From Deltaproteobacteria bacterium (lineage in GTDB: Bacteria; Myxococcota_A; Polyangia; Nannocystales; Nannocystaceae), in assembly GCA_947492135.1 (NCBI GenBank), contig CANLQR010000020.1:1-33013 (forward strand): a stretch of 33,013 nt of DNA, in the 5' to 3' direction. The notes below the pieces were generated by a model. That model was not told the DNA's origin, ran no database searches, and was given only the letters and a program-made list of their open reading frames with translations. Shown in pieces: positions 1 through 8,154 of the stretch. Position 1 is the stretch's first letter; each line of letters starts with the position of its first letter. The position numbers and the translations under genes are program-made.

Positions 1-42
1 GAACAACGCCCTCGGCCACCATGGCTGCGTTGCTCGGAGCTC

Positions 43-61
43 GGAATACGCCCGGTATTCC
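43..61. repeat. Inverted repeat in the left-edge intergenic stretch
   Basis: Bases 1-130 lie downstream of the sulfatase-like gene and hold no gene I can support. Inside is a perfect 7-bp inverted repeat, GGAATAC (43-49) and GTATTCC (55-61), with a 5-base loop. It could fold at the 3' end of the minus-strand transcript. No T-run follows on either strand, so a classical intrinsic terminator is not supported. It may instead be part of a dispersed intergenic repeat. Confidence 0.45.
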
Positions 62-130
62 TTCGTCCTCGCGCCTTGCCCTGGTGGCCGATGACGCCGT
101 TCCGACGCCACGGGCTGTCACCACAGGCTG

Positions 131-2308
131 CTAGTGCACCGCCGTGACGGGGTCGACCTGCAACGGTGAGGCCTCGAGGTAGGCCCGGATTGCGGCCCGC
201 ATCGGCCCGGTGTCGTGCTGCGCCGCGATGCTCTGGGGCGCTCGCGACGGCGCGGTCAGATCGACCAGGCCCCAGGCGTTCTTCGTGATGTCGAGCACCA
301 TCTCGATGGTGCCGTCGGTGACCGCGACCTGATCGAACAGCAGACTGCCGTCGAATCGGCGATGCCAGGTGTCGACCAGCACCAACCGTGCGTCCGCGGC
401 TGGGCCCGCGAGCAGATCGCGACCATCCAGATAAGCCGGTGCCGGCGTCTCGGTGAGCGCGAGGATCGTCGGCACCAGATCGATCGTGCTCACCACGGCC
501 GGCTCGCGACCAGCAGGCGCCGGTGTGCCGCCGACCACCAACGGCACGCGGATCACCGACTCGCTGAGGTCGAAGCCGTGCATGCGATCGTCGGCCAGCA
601 GCACCTCGCCGTGATCGGCGGTCACGATCCAGACCAGCTCGGGATCGCGTAAGGTGGCGCCCTGCAACAACCGCCCGATCTGCTCGTCGGCAAAGCGAAT
701 CTCGTGGTCATAGCCGTCGAGCAGGGTGTCGCCAAAGCTCGGTACGCCCGCGTGCGTGGTGTTGGGCGAGTGAGGTCCGAACAGATGGACCCACAGGAAA
801 AATCGGCGATCCTCGGGCAGGCCCGCGAGGGTCTGCAAGGCCAGGTCGACCACCTGGTCGTCGGGATCACGACCGCGGATCTGATCGGCGTCGACGAACA
901 CCTCGAAGCCCGCCGCGGTGCCGACAGAGGCATCGAGTAGCTCGGAGAATCGATCGTCGACCACCGCCGCGGTGGTCATGCCACGGCGTTGGAGCCACCA
1001 ACCCAGCGGTGGTGCTCCGCCGTCCGGCAGCATGAAGGTCTGCACCCCTTGCTCGTCGGCGACCAGGGCCACCGACTCACCGGCGCGAAAGAGCCGGCCT
1101 TTGTTGGTCTCGGCCCACGGCTGCCACAGCAGGCGCCGGGCGTTGACGCCGCGCAATAGCGTCGGGATCGCGATGCTCGTCCACGCGCCTGCCGAGAAGG
1201 CGCGGTCATAGACCCGTGCGTCTCGGCTCCAGGCGTCGATCTGCGGCGTGGTATCGCGGGCGTAGCCATACAGGCCCATGTGATCCGCGCGAAGGGTCTC
1301 GACGGTGATCAGCAGCACGCTCCGCGGCGAGGCCGTGGTCGGAGTCGGTGTCGCCTCGAGATCGACGAGCGTGGCCAAGGTGTCACCCTGGGTGCAGTTG
1401 TCGTCGACGCCGTTGCCGGGGATCTCGGTCGCCCCGGGCGACACCTCGGGATCCAGGGGATCACAGTCGCCGCCACCGAGCACACCCGAGAAGCCGTCGC
1501 CGTCGAGGTCGGTGAGCCTTCGCAGCGTGCCGATCGACTCGTCGGTCAGCGGCGTGGCCCAGATCGCCGCCAGCGCAGGATCGGCGGCGCCGCGCAGCGT
1601 CGCGAACGGCACCGCCGCGGCCACCAGCGCGAGGCCCAGCGCGACGGTGTCCAAGCCCAGCCACGATCTGGATCGAGGTGCCCGAGCCCGACGCGGTGCG
1701 AGCACAGTCCCCGCGAAGGCGAGGCCCGCGAGCGTCGCTGCGCGCAGGCAAGAGTGCGCCACAGGGTGCAAGCCCACGAATAGGCTGCGATCGATCCACG
1801 ACGCCGAGATCGCGCCCAGCACCAGTACCGTGGCGAGCATCCGCTGGGCTCGGGCCGACATCCCGAGCCAGCGCGCGCGATGGTCGAGATCCCGCCACGA
1901 GAACAGCCGACAGCCGAGGTACACGATCGACGCCAGCAGTACGCCGGCACCGATCGCAGCCAGTGCCAGCCCGTTGTTTCGCGTGCCCAGCTTGGCCCAG
2001 GCGCCCAACGACGACGTGAGCCACAACCCCAGCGCGATCGAGCCCGCCGCGTGAACCACCGCGGGCCACGGCTGCGACAGCCGACTCGGCCCACGCAGCA
2101 TCGCCGTCCACATCAGGCCGTGCAGCAAGCCGAGCGCCGCACCGGCACCGAGCGCGGTCAGCAGCGCGCTCGCAGTACCGCTGCGCAGCGCCACCTCGGC
2201 GACCGACCACACCACCGCGACCGCCACGAACGCCAGCGCGAGTGCGGCTGGGCCGGGCACCGTGGATTCGTCGAGGTGCGACGCTGCGGCGTCGGCGGGC
2301 TCAGACAT
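131..2308 (-). CDS. Membrane-anchored sulfatase/alkaline phosphatase-superfamily protein with MopE-like insert
   Basis: The 725-residue protein has about seven hydrophobic segments between residues 20 and 240. An Asp/Gly-rich segment at 266-309 (DLDGDG, GGDCD, PGNGVDDNC) matches the MopE-type putative metal-binding motif common in myxobacteria. A sulfatase-fold domain follows from about 329 (VETLRADHMGLYGY, then VTADHGE at 562-568 and HGFDLSE near 577). The formylglycine motif CxPSR is absent. The equivalent position reads AWTSIAIPT, so Thr377 is a plausible nucleophile, as in LtaS/EptA-type transferases. It could therefore be a phospho- or phosphoglycerol transferase rather than a sulfatase; the substrate is unknown. 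The ATG overlaps the 3' end of the upstream kinase gene by 8 bases, which suggests translational coupling. The active domain probably lies outside the cytoplasmic membrane. Confidence 0.88.
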   Translation of the reverse strand: MSEPADAAASHLDESTVPGPAALALAFVAVAVVWSVAEVALRSGTASALLTALGAGAALGLLHGLMWTAMLRGPSRLSQPWPAVVHAAGSIALGLWLTSSLGAWAKLGTRNNGLALAAIGAGVLLASIVYLGCRLFSWRDLDHRARWLGMSARAQRMLATVLVLGAISASWIDRSLFVGLHPVAHSCLRAATLAGLAFAGTVLAPRRARAPRSRSWLGLDTVALGLALVAAAVPFATLRGAADPALAAIWATPLTDESIGTLRRLTDLDGDGFSGVLGGGDCDPLDPEVSPGATEIPGNGVDDNCTQGDTLATLVDLEATPTPTTASPRSVLLITVETLRADHMGLYGYARDTTPQIDAWSRDARVYDRAFSAGAWTSIAIPTLLRGVNARRLLWQPWAETNKGRLFRAGESVALVADEQGVQTFMLPDGGAPPLGWWLQRRGMTTAAVVDDRFSELLDASVGTAAGFEVFVDADQIRGRDPDDQVVDLALQTLAGLPEDRRFFLWVHLFGPHSPNTTHAGVPSFGDTLLDGYDHEIRFADEQIGRLLQGATLRDPELVWIVTADHGEVLLADDRMHGFDLSESVIRVPLVVGGTPAPAGREPAVVSTIDLVPTILALTETPAPAYLDGRDLLAGPAADARLVLVDTWHRRFDGSLLFDQVAVTDGTIEMVLDITKNAWGLVDLTAPSRAPQSIAAQHDTGPMRAAIRAYLEASPLQVDPVTAVH

Positions 2309-5300
2309 CGTCGGACTCGCCCGTCCCGCTCGACTCGTGGAAGATCTGTACCGTCGCGTCGTCGGCCACGCGCTCGCAGGTGTGTTCAGACACCACGCGG
2401 CTGGCTTGGGGTCGGCCGCGGGCGATCAGTACCGGGTTGCGTGTGGTCGCAAACACCAAGGCGGCCTGATCGGCATGCGTGCGTTCGAGTTCGACGTCGC
2501 CCTGCTGACTGGCGAGCGCCGCCAAAGCCTCATGAACGAGCCCGCAGAGCACCGGACTGCCCGTACTCTCGGCCTCGCCGAGCGTGCGCTGCAGCAACGC
2601 GTGGGCCTCGGCGGTTCGTCCCAAGCTCGCCAGCGAACGCGCGTGCGCGCACTCGATCCGGACCGCGATAGATCGTGGTCGCTCGACGCCTCCGCGCGCC
2701 ACCCATCGCGCGGCGACGTCGATCGCATCCTGGTGGCGACCGCACTCGAGCAGCGCATCCACCAAGCCCGCCGTGGTCGATCCCGACATCAGTGGTTCGT
2801 CGGCGGGTATCCGGGCGAGCAACCCCTGGAACGTCACGATCGCGGCCTCGGGATCGCGACGCGCCCGGGCATACTCACCCTTGGCCAGGGTCAGCCACGG
2901 CTCGAGGCCGGGGACCGTGACGACACGGCGCTCGAGCTCGCCGACCGCTCGCTTGAGGCCGAGAACATCGCCGGTCACCCCGAGGGCCATCGGCGTGATC
3001 CAGACCAGCTTGGCCGCGAAAACCCACGCGTTGCCGAGCTGAACCATCCCCAGATCGGTGAGTGCCTGGTGCTCCTGGGCGATGAGCTCTTCGCCACGCA
3101 GCCGATGGAACACCACATGCGCGACGCCGGCGGCGACGGTAAAAAACTGCAGGCCGATCTCGTCCAGCCGCGCGACGGCTTCGCGATAGCTCGGGTCTTG
3201 ATCCAGAGCACGCACCGAAGCCCGCATGTAGTGCGCCGTCCCGTTCGCGAGGCGACGGTCGATCTCGTCCAGGGGCGTGCTGCGGTCGACGCGAAAGATC
3301 TCTTCGATCTCGCCGACGTTGCGCTCGAGGGCATACCAGCGGCCTTCGGCGATGAACAGGAAGTTCTCGATCAGCAAGTAGGCGCCGCGCGGAACCCGAC
3401 CGGTCAATGCGCCGAGCGGCGCGATTCGCCGCAGCAGATCGCGCACCTCGGCCTGGGCGAAGCCCAGCGAATGGACGCTCGCCGCGTAGGTGGCGACCGC
3501 GAGCATGCGCACGAGCGCACGGTTCGGTCGCTCGCGATGGTTGCGGTTCCACAGCCACCGCAACCACGCCCAACCCAGGCCGACTCCGAGCGCGAGGCGT
3601 GCGGGGAGCACCCGCGCCAGCCGTCGCGCGAGCGGCATTCCGCAATCCGCTTCCATGGCGTCGAGTGTTGGCCCGGCGTGGCGGAGCAAGGTGTCCCGAT
3701 CGCACAGCACCCCGGCGCGGGTCAGCATCTGCTGGAGTTCGATGCAACGCAGGCGAGTCTCGGCGCGCCGACCGAGCACGCCGAGTGCGGCCTCGAGCGG
3801 GGGGATCGCGTCGTGGAAGGAGTGAGCTTCGTACTGTCGTCGACCGGCGCGTTCGAGCAGCACCGCAGCTCGCTCGTCCTCACCGGATTCGAGCCAGTGC
3901 CGTCCGATTCGCGCCTCGAGATCGGCGCGCTCGGGCCCTTGGGCGACCAGGATGCGGGCGGCCTCGGCGTGGAGAAGCCGGGCGCGGTCGGGTTGGATCC
4001 CGCGCAGGACCGCGTCACGCAACCCCTCGTGGGCCAGCCGCAGATCGCGATCGTCACCGAGCAAGATCTGCCCGAACAAGAGCTGATCGACCGCCGCGAA
4101 GACAGTCGTCTCGTCGAGTCCGAGCGCGGCTTGGACACACCACTCCAGCGGAACGCGACCGCCGAGCAGGGCGACGAACTCCGCGACGATGCGACCTTCG
4201 CGAGACAGCGCCTTGGCGCGTTGCGTCAGCGCGTCGACGATGCTCGGCGGATCGTCTTGCTCGAGCAGATCGCCCGTGACCCACAGACCTTCGGCGTAGC
4301 GGACGACCCCGCGATCGACAAGCCACCGCATCAGCTCCATCGTGTGGGTTGCATGGCCGCCGGCGCGTAGGTGCAACCAGGCGGCAAGCCGGTCGCCGCC
4401 CTGCAAGGCGCCGAACATGGCGTCGACCAAGAGCTGGACACTGGCGGCATCGAGGCCCGTCAGCGTGATCTGGATTCCGCCCTCGCGCACGGCTGCGACA
4501 GCGTCGCGCGCCAGCGCCATCGCACCGCTGTTGAGGCCAACGATGACCGCAAGCGGATGACGCCCACTGGCGCGGGCAAGCGCGGCGAGCGTCGCCGCGG
4601 ACGCCTCGTCGCACAGGTGCACGTCGTCGACGAGGATCGCCGTGGGGCGCGAGGTCGCGACCTCCAAGAAGTAGGCCTGGAGCTCGCGCTGCTCGTGCAG
4701 CCGCTGCTCGGCGGGGTCGCCCTCGGCGCGCACCCAGGGCCATGCGTCGGACGAACCGCCACTGGGCGGGAGGATTCGGCCCAGCAGGCTGCTATGGGCT
4801 GCACCGATGCGCTGGGCCTCGGCGGGATCGACCGCGGCGAACTGCCGCTGCAGCGCGCGGATCAAAGCGTAGGGCTCGAAGGTGTCCGCATCGGGTTGCC
4901 CGCGCAGCACCAGCATGCCGCCCAGCTGCGCGTGCCAGGCGGCCTCGCGCAACAGTCGCGAGATGCCGTGGCCGGTCGCCGCCTCGATGACCACGGCCCC
5001 ACCATGACCCGCCGTAGCGCCATCGAGCGTCTCACGCAACTGTGCGAGTTCGCGATCGCGACCGACCAAGGCGGCACTGCGCAACCAGCCCTGCGCGACG
5101 TCGCTCTCGGGCATCGGCGCGGTGCCGGTGATGGCATCGAGTCGATCGATGACCTCTGCGGCCGAACCCGGCCGCCCGGCAGCGTCGACGGCGATCAGTG
5201 CGGTGACCAGATCATCGAGCGCCTGCGGAAGCTCCGGTCGGAGCACGCGCAGCGAAGGGGGACTGGTTCGCCAGGCACGCTCGAGCAGGTCGACGGACTC

Positions 5301-5963
5301 TGCGTGGTACGGATAGAGGCCCGCGAACATCCAATACGCGAGTGTTCCCAGCGAGAACAGGTCGGCGCGGCCATCGAGCGGCAGGCCGCGCAGGGCCTCT
5401 GGGGCGAGCGACGCGGGGGTCCCGGCGATGTCGCCCAGCGTCCCCATCGCCGCCAAGATGCCGAAGTCGATCAGCTTGGCGTGGCCCGTGGTCGTGCAGC
5501 GGACATTGCGAGGCTTGACGTCGCGATGCACGAGCCGCCGGGCGTGGAGGAACGCCAATGCCGAGGCAACGTCGCGGAGAATTCGCGCGCCGCCGGCGAG
5601 ATCGACGTCGCCGATATCGCGCAAGTCGTGGCCGTCGAGCAGCTCCATCGTGTAGTACGGCGTGTCGTGATCGATGCCGTAGTCGTAGGCTTCGACGACA
5701 CACGGGTGGCGCAGGCCCGCGACGACGTGAAACTCGCGGCGGAACCACAGTTCGGCGCGGCCGCGGCGAGCGATGCCTTCGGACGGTACGCTCAACGTCT
5801 TGAGCGCGAGCATGCGCCGCGTACTCGCGTCGAGCACCCGAAACACCGTGCCCATCGCGCCGCGGCCGATCTCCTCCTCGACGCGATAGCGCCCATGGAT
5901 TGTCCGCGGAACCGCGGGTGCAGTCGGGGCGGCGCTGGCCTGAGCCGGAGCGCTGGGTATCAC
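2301..5963 (-). CDS. Ser/Thr protein kinase fused to AAA-like ATPase and helical-repeat region
   Basis: From the GTG at 5963 the protein has 1220 residues. The kinase domain (about 26-280) has a glycine loop GRGAMGTV (33-40), Lys55, HRDVKPRN (146-153) and DFG (166-168), so it looks catalytically complete. A second module starts at LVGRDRE (299) and resembles the AAA_16/predicted-ATPase domain of large regulatory proteins. Its Walker A segment reads ATGHGISRL, with Ile334 where Lys is expected, while the Walker B-like ILVDDVH (443-449) is kept. The remaining ~700 residues are helical and TPR-like. The open frame continues upstream, but beyond 6131 it overlaps the permease antisense and has shadow composition. 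An ATG at 6107 is an alternative start; GTG 5963 leaves room for a divergent promoter. The kinase is probably cytoplasmic. It is the first gene of a two-gene unit with the sulfatase-like gene. Confidence 0.88.
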   Translation of the reverse strand: MIPSAPAQASAAPTAPAVPRTIHGRYRVEEEIGRGAMGTVFRVLDASTRRMLALKTLSVPSEGIARRGRAELWFRREFHVVAGLRHPCVVEAYDYGIDHDTPYYTMELLDGHDLRDIGDVDLAGGARILRDVASALAFLHARRLVHRDVKPRNVRCTTTGHAKLIDFGILAAMGTLGDIAGTPASLAPEALRGLPLDGRADLFSLGTLAYWMFAGLYPYHAESVDLLERAWRTSPPSLRVLRPELPQALDDLVTALIAVDAAGRPGSAAEVIDRLDAITGTAPMPESDVAQGWLRSAALVGRDRELAQLRETLDGATAGHGGAVVIEAATGHGISRLLREAAWHAQLGGMLVLRGQPDADTFEPYALIRALQRQFAAVDPAEAQRIGAAHSSLLGRILPPSGGSSDAWPWVRAEGDPAEQRLHEQRELQAYFLEVATSRPTAILVDDVHLCDEASAATLAALARASGRHPLAVIVGLNSGAMALARDAVAAVREGGIQITLTGLDAASVQLLVDAMFGALQGGDRLAAWLHLRAGGHATHTMELMRWLVDRGVVRYAEGLWVTGDLLEQDDPPSIVDALTQRAKALSREGRIVAEFVALLGGRVPLEWCVQAALGLDETTVFAAVDQLLFGQILLGDDRDLRLAHEGLRDAVLRGIQPDRARLLHAEAARILVAQGPERADLEARIGRHWLESGEDERAAVLLERAGRRQYEAHSFHDAIPPLEAALGVLGRRAETRLRCIELQQMLTRAGVLCDRDTLLRHAGPTLDAMEADCGMPLARRLARVLPARLALGVGLGWAWLRWLWNRNHRERPNRALVRMLAVATYAASVHSLGFAQAEVRDLLRRIAPLGALTGRVPRGAYLLIENFLFIAEGRWYALERNVGEIEEIFRVDRSTPLDEIDRRLANGTAHYMRASVRALDQDPSYREAVARLDEIGLQFFTVAAGVAHVVFHRLRGEELIAQEHQALTDLGMVQLGNAWVFAAKLVWITPMALGVTGDVLGLKRAVGELERRVVTVPGLEPWLTLAKGEYARARRDPEAAIVTFQGLLARIPADEPLMSGSTTAGLVDALLECGRHQDAIDVAARWVARGGVERPRSIAVRIECAHARSLASLGRTAEAHALLQRTLGEAESTGSPVLCGLVHEALAALASQQGDVELERTHADQAALVFATTRNPVLIARGRPQASRVVSEHTCERVADDATVQIFHESSGTGESDDV

Positions 5964-6053
5964 TGCATACGACGGTAACAGCGCCGCGCGACAATCACCA
6001 CCGGCCTTGCTGGGCAAGTGGCCGGAACCGGGCGCAGCCCACGACGATCTCCA

Positions 6054-6066
6054 AGCATGGCATGCT
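6054..6066. promoter_or_regulatory. Short palindrome between divergent kinase and permease genes
   Basis: The 168-bp gap 5964-6131 separates two divergent genes and should hold both promoters. Within it AGCATG (6054-6059) and CATGCT (6061-6066) form a perfect 6-bp inverted repeat around one base, a shape suited to a dimeric regulator. I could not identify convincing -35/-10 boxes. Operator function is inference. Confidence 0.25.
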
Positions 6067-6131
6067 CGGCAACCGCTCCGATCGGGTGACGGTGCCGATC
6101 GCGGCATCGCCACTGCATCGAGCTCATCGCA

Positions 6132-7559
6132 GTGGCCACGATACCCGCGACACCCGCTGAGCCCGGCCTGCATCGGGTGCTCGGCACCTCGGACCTCGTG
6201 CTGCTCAACATCGCCGCGATCGTCGGCCTGCGCTGGCTGTCGACGGCGGCGCAGATCGGGCCGTCGAGCCTGGTGCTGTGGCTGCTGGGCATGCTCTGCT
6301 TCTTCGTCCCGACAGCGCTGGCCGTGCTGGAACTCAGCTCGCGGCTGCCGGGCGAAGGTGGTCTCTACCTGTGGGCGAAAGCCGCTTTCGGCGACCTCCA
6401 CGGCTTTGTCGCCGGCTGGACCTACTGGATCTCCAACCTGGTGTTCCTGCCGTCGTCGCTGCTGTTCGGCGCCGGGATCGTCTTGCACGTGGGTGGCGAC
6501 AGTTGGCTCGGGCTGGCCGGGGATGCCCGCTGGAACCTCGGCTACGGCCTGGTCGTGTTGTGGTTCGCGACAGGCCTGGGCATCCTCGGCATGGAACGGG
6601 CCAAGTGGCTGCAGAACCTCGGCGGCCTCGCCATCTGGATCGCTGCAGCCATGGTGCTGGGTGCGGGCGCGTGGGCCGGATTTCTTTACGGACCTGCCAC
6701 CGTCATCACGCCGGCGAGCCTGATGCCGGACTTCACCCAACTCTCCACGTTCTCGACGCTGGCGAGCATTGCACTGGCGTTCGTCGGGCTCGAGCTCGGA
6801 CCGATCCTCGGCGGCGAAATGCGAGACGCGCGGCGGCAGATTCCGCGAGCAACACTGGTCTCCTGCGTGCTGGTCACCACGATCTACCTCTGCGGCACTG
6901 TGGCGCTGCTGATCGCGATCCCGGCAGGAACCATCGATGCCATCGCCGGCATCCCCCAGGCCCTGTCCGCCGTCGGCGCGCGCCTCGGCATTCCGCAGTT
7001 CGGCGTCGTGACGGCCTTGCTGATGACCCTCGCCAACATCGGCGCCATCTCAGCGTGGATCAGCGGCACCACGCGTCTGCCCTTCGTCGTCGGCGTCGAC
7101 CGCTATCTGCCCGCAGCGCTGGCGCGACTGCATCCGGTGCACGGCACGCCGCACATATCGCTGCTGGTGCAGGGTGTCATCTGCTCGCTGGTGTTGATGC
7201 TCGCGGTGTCCGGATCGACCGTCAAGGAAGCCTTCGTGATCCTGCTCGACATGACCATCATCACGGCGATGATGCCCCTGCTCTACATCGTCGCCGCGTA
7301 TCCGATCCTGCGTCACCGCGCCGCCGGCAGGAACGCCGGCGTGACCCTGTCGCCCGGTGGCCCGCTGATCTGCTGGCTGGCCGGGTTTTCCGGGTTCGCA
7401 ACGACAGCACTGGCGATCGTCACGTCGATGATTCCACCGACAGGCAGCACGAATCCTGGACTGTTCGTGGCCAAGGTTGTCGGCGGCTCGGCGCTGCTGA
7501 TCGGCGTCGGTCTGGTGTTCTATCGACGCGGACGGCTGCAGATCGCACGGACTGCTTGA
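6132..7559 (+). CDS. APC-superfamily amino acid permease
   Basis: The 475-residue protein is hydrophobic throughout, with about 12 membrane segments, which is the usual size for amino acid-polyamine-organocation transporters. Family-like stretches include the N-terminal LLNIAAIVGLRWL, then LPGEGGLYLWAKAAFG near residues 73-88, and ELGPILGGEMRDARRQIPRA near 222-241. It probably imports or exchanges an amino acid or related amine across the inner membrane; the substrate cannot be read from sequence. The start is a GTG at 6132 without a strong ribosome-binding site. The gene is divergent from the kinase and convergent with the DUF4260 gene, whose stop lies only 4 bases away. No partner enzyme for a particular amino acid lies nearby. 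Confidence 0.9.
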   Translation: MATIPATPAEPGLHRVLGTSDLVLLNIAAIVGLRWLSTAAQIGPSSLVLWLLGMLCFFVPTALAVLELSSRLPGEGGLYLWAKAAFGDLHGFVAGWTYWISNLVFLPSSLLFGAGIVLHVGGDSWLGLAGDARWNLGYGLVVLWFATGLGILGMERAKWLQNLGGLAIWIAAAMVLGAGAWAGFLYGPATVITPASLMPDFTQLSTFSTLASIALAFVGLELGPILGGEMRDARRQIPRATLVSCVLVTTIYLCGTVALLIAIPAGTIDAIAGIPQALSAVGARLGIPQFGVVTALLMTLANIGAISAWISGTTRLPFVVGVDRYLPAALARLHPVHGTPHISLLVQGVICSLVLMLAVSGSTVKEAFVILLDMTIITAMMPLLYIVAAYPILRHRAAGRNAGVTLSPGGPLICWLAGFSGFATTALAIVTSMIPPTGSTNPGLFVAKVVGGSALLIGVGLVFYRRGRLQIARTA

Positions 7560-7563
7560 TGGA

Positions 7564-8040
7564 TCAACGCGCGGACGTCGGTGCGGTGACGCCGAGGTCG
7601 CGGCCGATGCGGCCCAGGTGGGTGTCGCGAAAGCCCGAGCCGTACTTGAGCCCGTAGCCGAGGAGCCGATCGAAGCCGATGTGGGCGATCCAGATCAACG
7701 CGGCGAGCAGCAGGGCGGGACTGCCGACGAGCCACGCGATGGTCGCGAGCGTCACCGGCACGGCGTGGGAGTGCCCCGTGTTGTAGACCGCCGCGCCCAC
7801 GCGAGGACCGGCAAGGTAGCCCAGCAAGGAGAGATCCGGCACCAGGAACAGCAGCGCGAAGTGGCCCCAGCCGCCCCCGAGGTGCGCGTAGGCGGCCAGC
7901 GCCGCCACCAACACCACGGCGCCCTCGAGCCGGAGCAGGGTCTGCGGACCGCCGCGGGGGATTGCGAGGGGCGCGACGGTCGGGGGCGCGCCAATGGTGG
8001 CAGTCGTCATGGTGGCAGTCGTCATGGTGGCAGTCGTCAT
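7564..8040 (-). CDS. DUF4260 family membrane protein
   Basis: The 158-residue protein has about four hydrophobic segments and ends with the family-like motif GYGLKYGSGFRDTHLGRIG, typical of DUF4260. Function is unknown for the family. The N-terminus is three copies of MTTAT followed by a degenerate unit (ATIGAPP), encoded by a 15-bp tandem repeat, so ATG codons occur at 8040, 8025 and 8010. I chose 8040 because GAGG lies just upstream on the coding strand, but any of the three could work. It is divergent from the LysR gene across a 107-bp gap with a strong inverted repeat, so LysR control is likely by the usual layout of that family. Confidence 0.85.
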   Translation of the reverse strand: MTTATMTTATMTTATIGAPPTVAPLAIPRGGPQTLLRLEGAVVLVAALAAYAHLGGGWGHFALLFLVPDLSLLGYLAGPRVGAAVYNTGHSHAVPVTLATIAWLVGSPALLLAALIWIAHIGFDRLLGYGLKYGSGFRDTHLGRIGRDLGVTAPTSAR

Positions 8041-8053
8041 GGTGGAGGTCCTC
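7994..8053. repeat. 15-bp tandem repeat, four units, at the DUF4260 start
   Basis: Units at 7994-8008, 8009-8023 and 8024-8038 are identical (ATGGTGGCAGTCGTC on the plus strand); the fourth at 8039-8053 differs at two positions. Because 15 is a multiple of three, gain or loss of a unit keeps the frame and only adds or removes MTTAT with a possible start codon. Confidence 0.9.
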
Positions 8054-8131
8054 GCCGCGCCGGTTCGAGGCGCGACCAGGGAGATTCTGACGCCGTTCTC
8101 CGCTCAGCAACATTGTCTAAATACGTTGATC

Positions 8132-8154
8132 CGCTCATATATTATGTATGAGCG
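8132..8154. promoter_or_regulatory. Perfect 8-bp inverted repeat overlapping the LysR start: candidate operator
   Basis: CGCTCATA (8132-8139) and TATGAGCG (8147-8154) are a perfect inverted repeat around the A+T spacer TATTATG, in otherwise GC-rich DNA. The right arm contains the LysR ATG (8148-8150). LysR-type regulators usually bind dyads in the gap to a divergent target and repress themselves, which fits here. TTGTCT (8113-8118) and TATATT (8138-8143), 19 bases apart, could be a promoter, implying a leaderless or nearly leaderless mRNA. The binding claim is inference. Confidence 0.55.

Noticed and set aside
21-134. Small plus-strand ORF at the left edge
   Set aside because: 37 codons, no ribosome-binding site or known motif, overlaps the palindromic segment and the sulfatase-like stop.
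2262-5978. Plus-strand open frames of 702 and 535 residues antisense to the kinase gene
   Set aside because: Typical high-GC shadow frames: low-complexity Arg/Glu/Gly composition, no domain; the minus strand encodes clear kinase motifs.
5964-6740. N-terminal 259-residue extension of the kinase frame on the minus strand
   Set aside because: From 6132 on it lies antisense to the permease gene, is Arg/Gln/Pro-rich and has no domain; the kinase domain starts shortly after GTG 5963.
7994-8053. CRISPR-like array
   Set aside because: Units are contiguous without spacers and lie in coding sequence; it is a simple tandem repeat.
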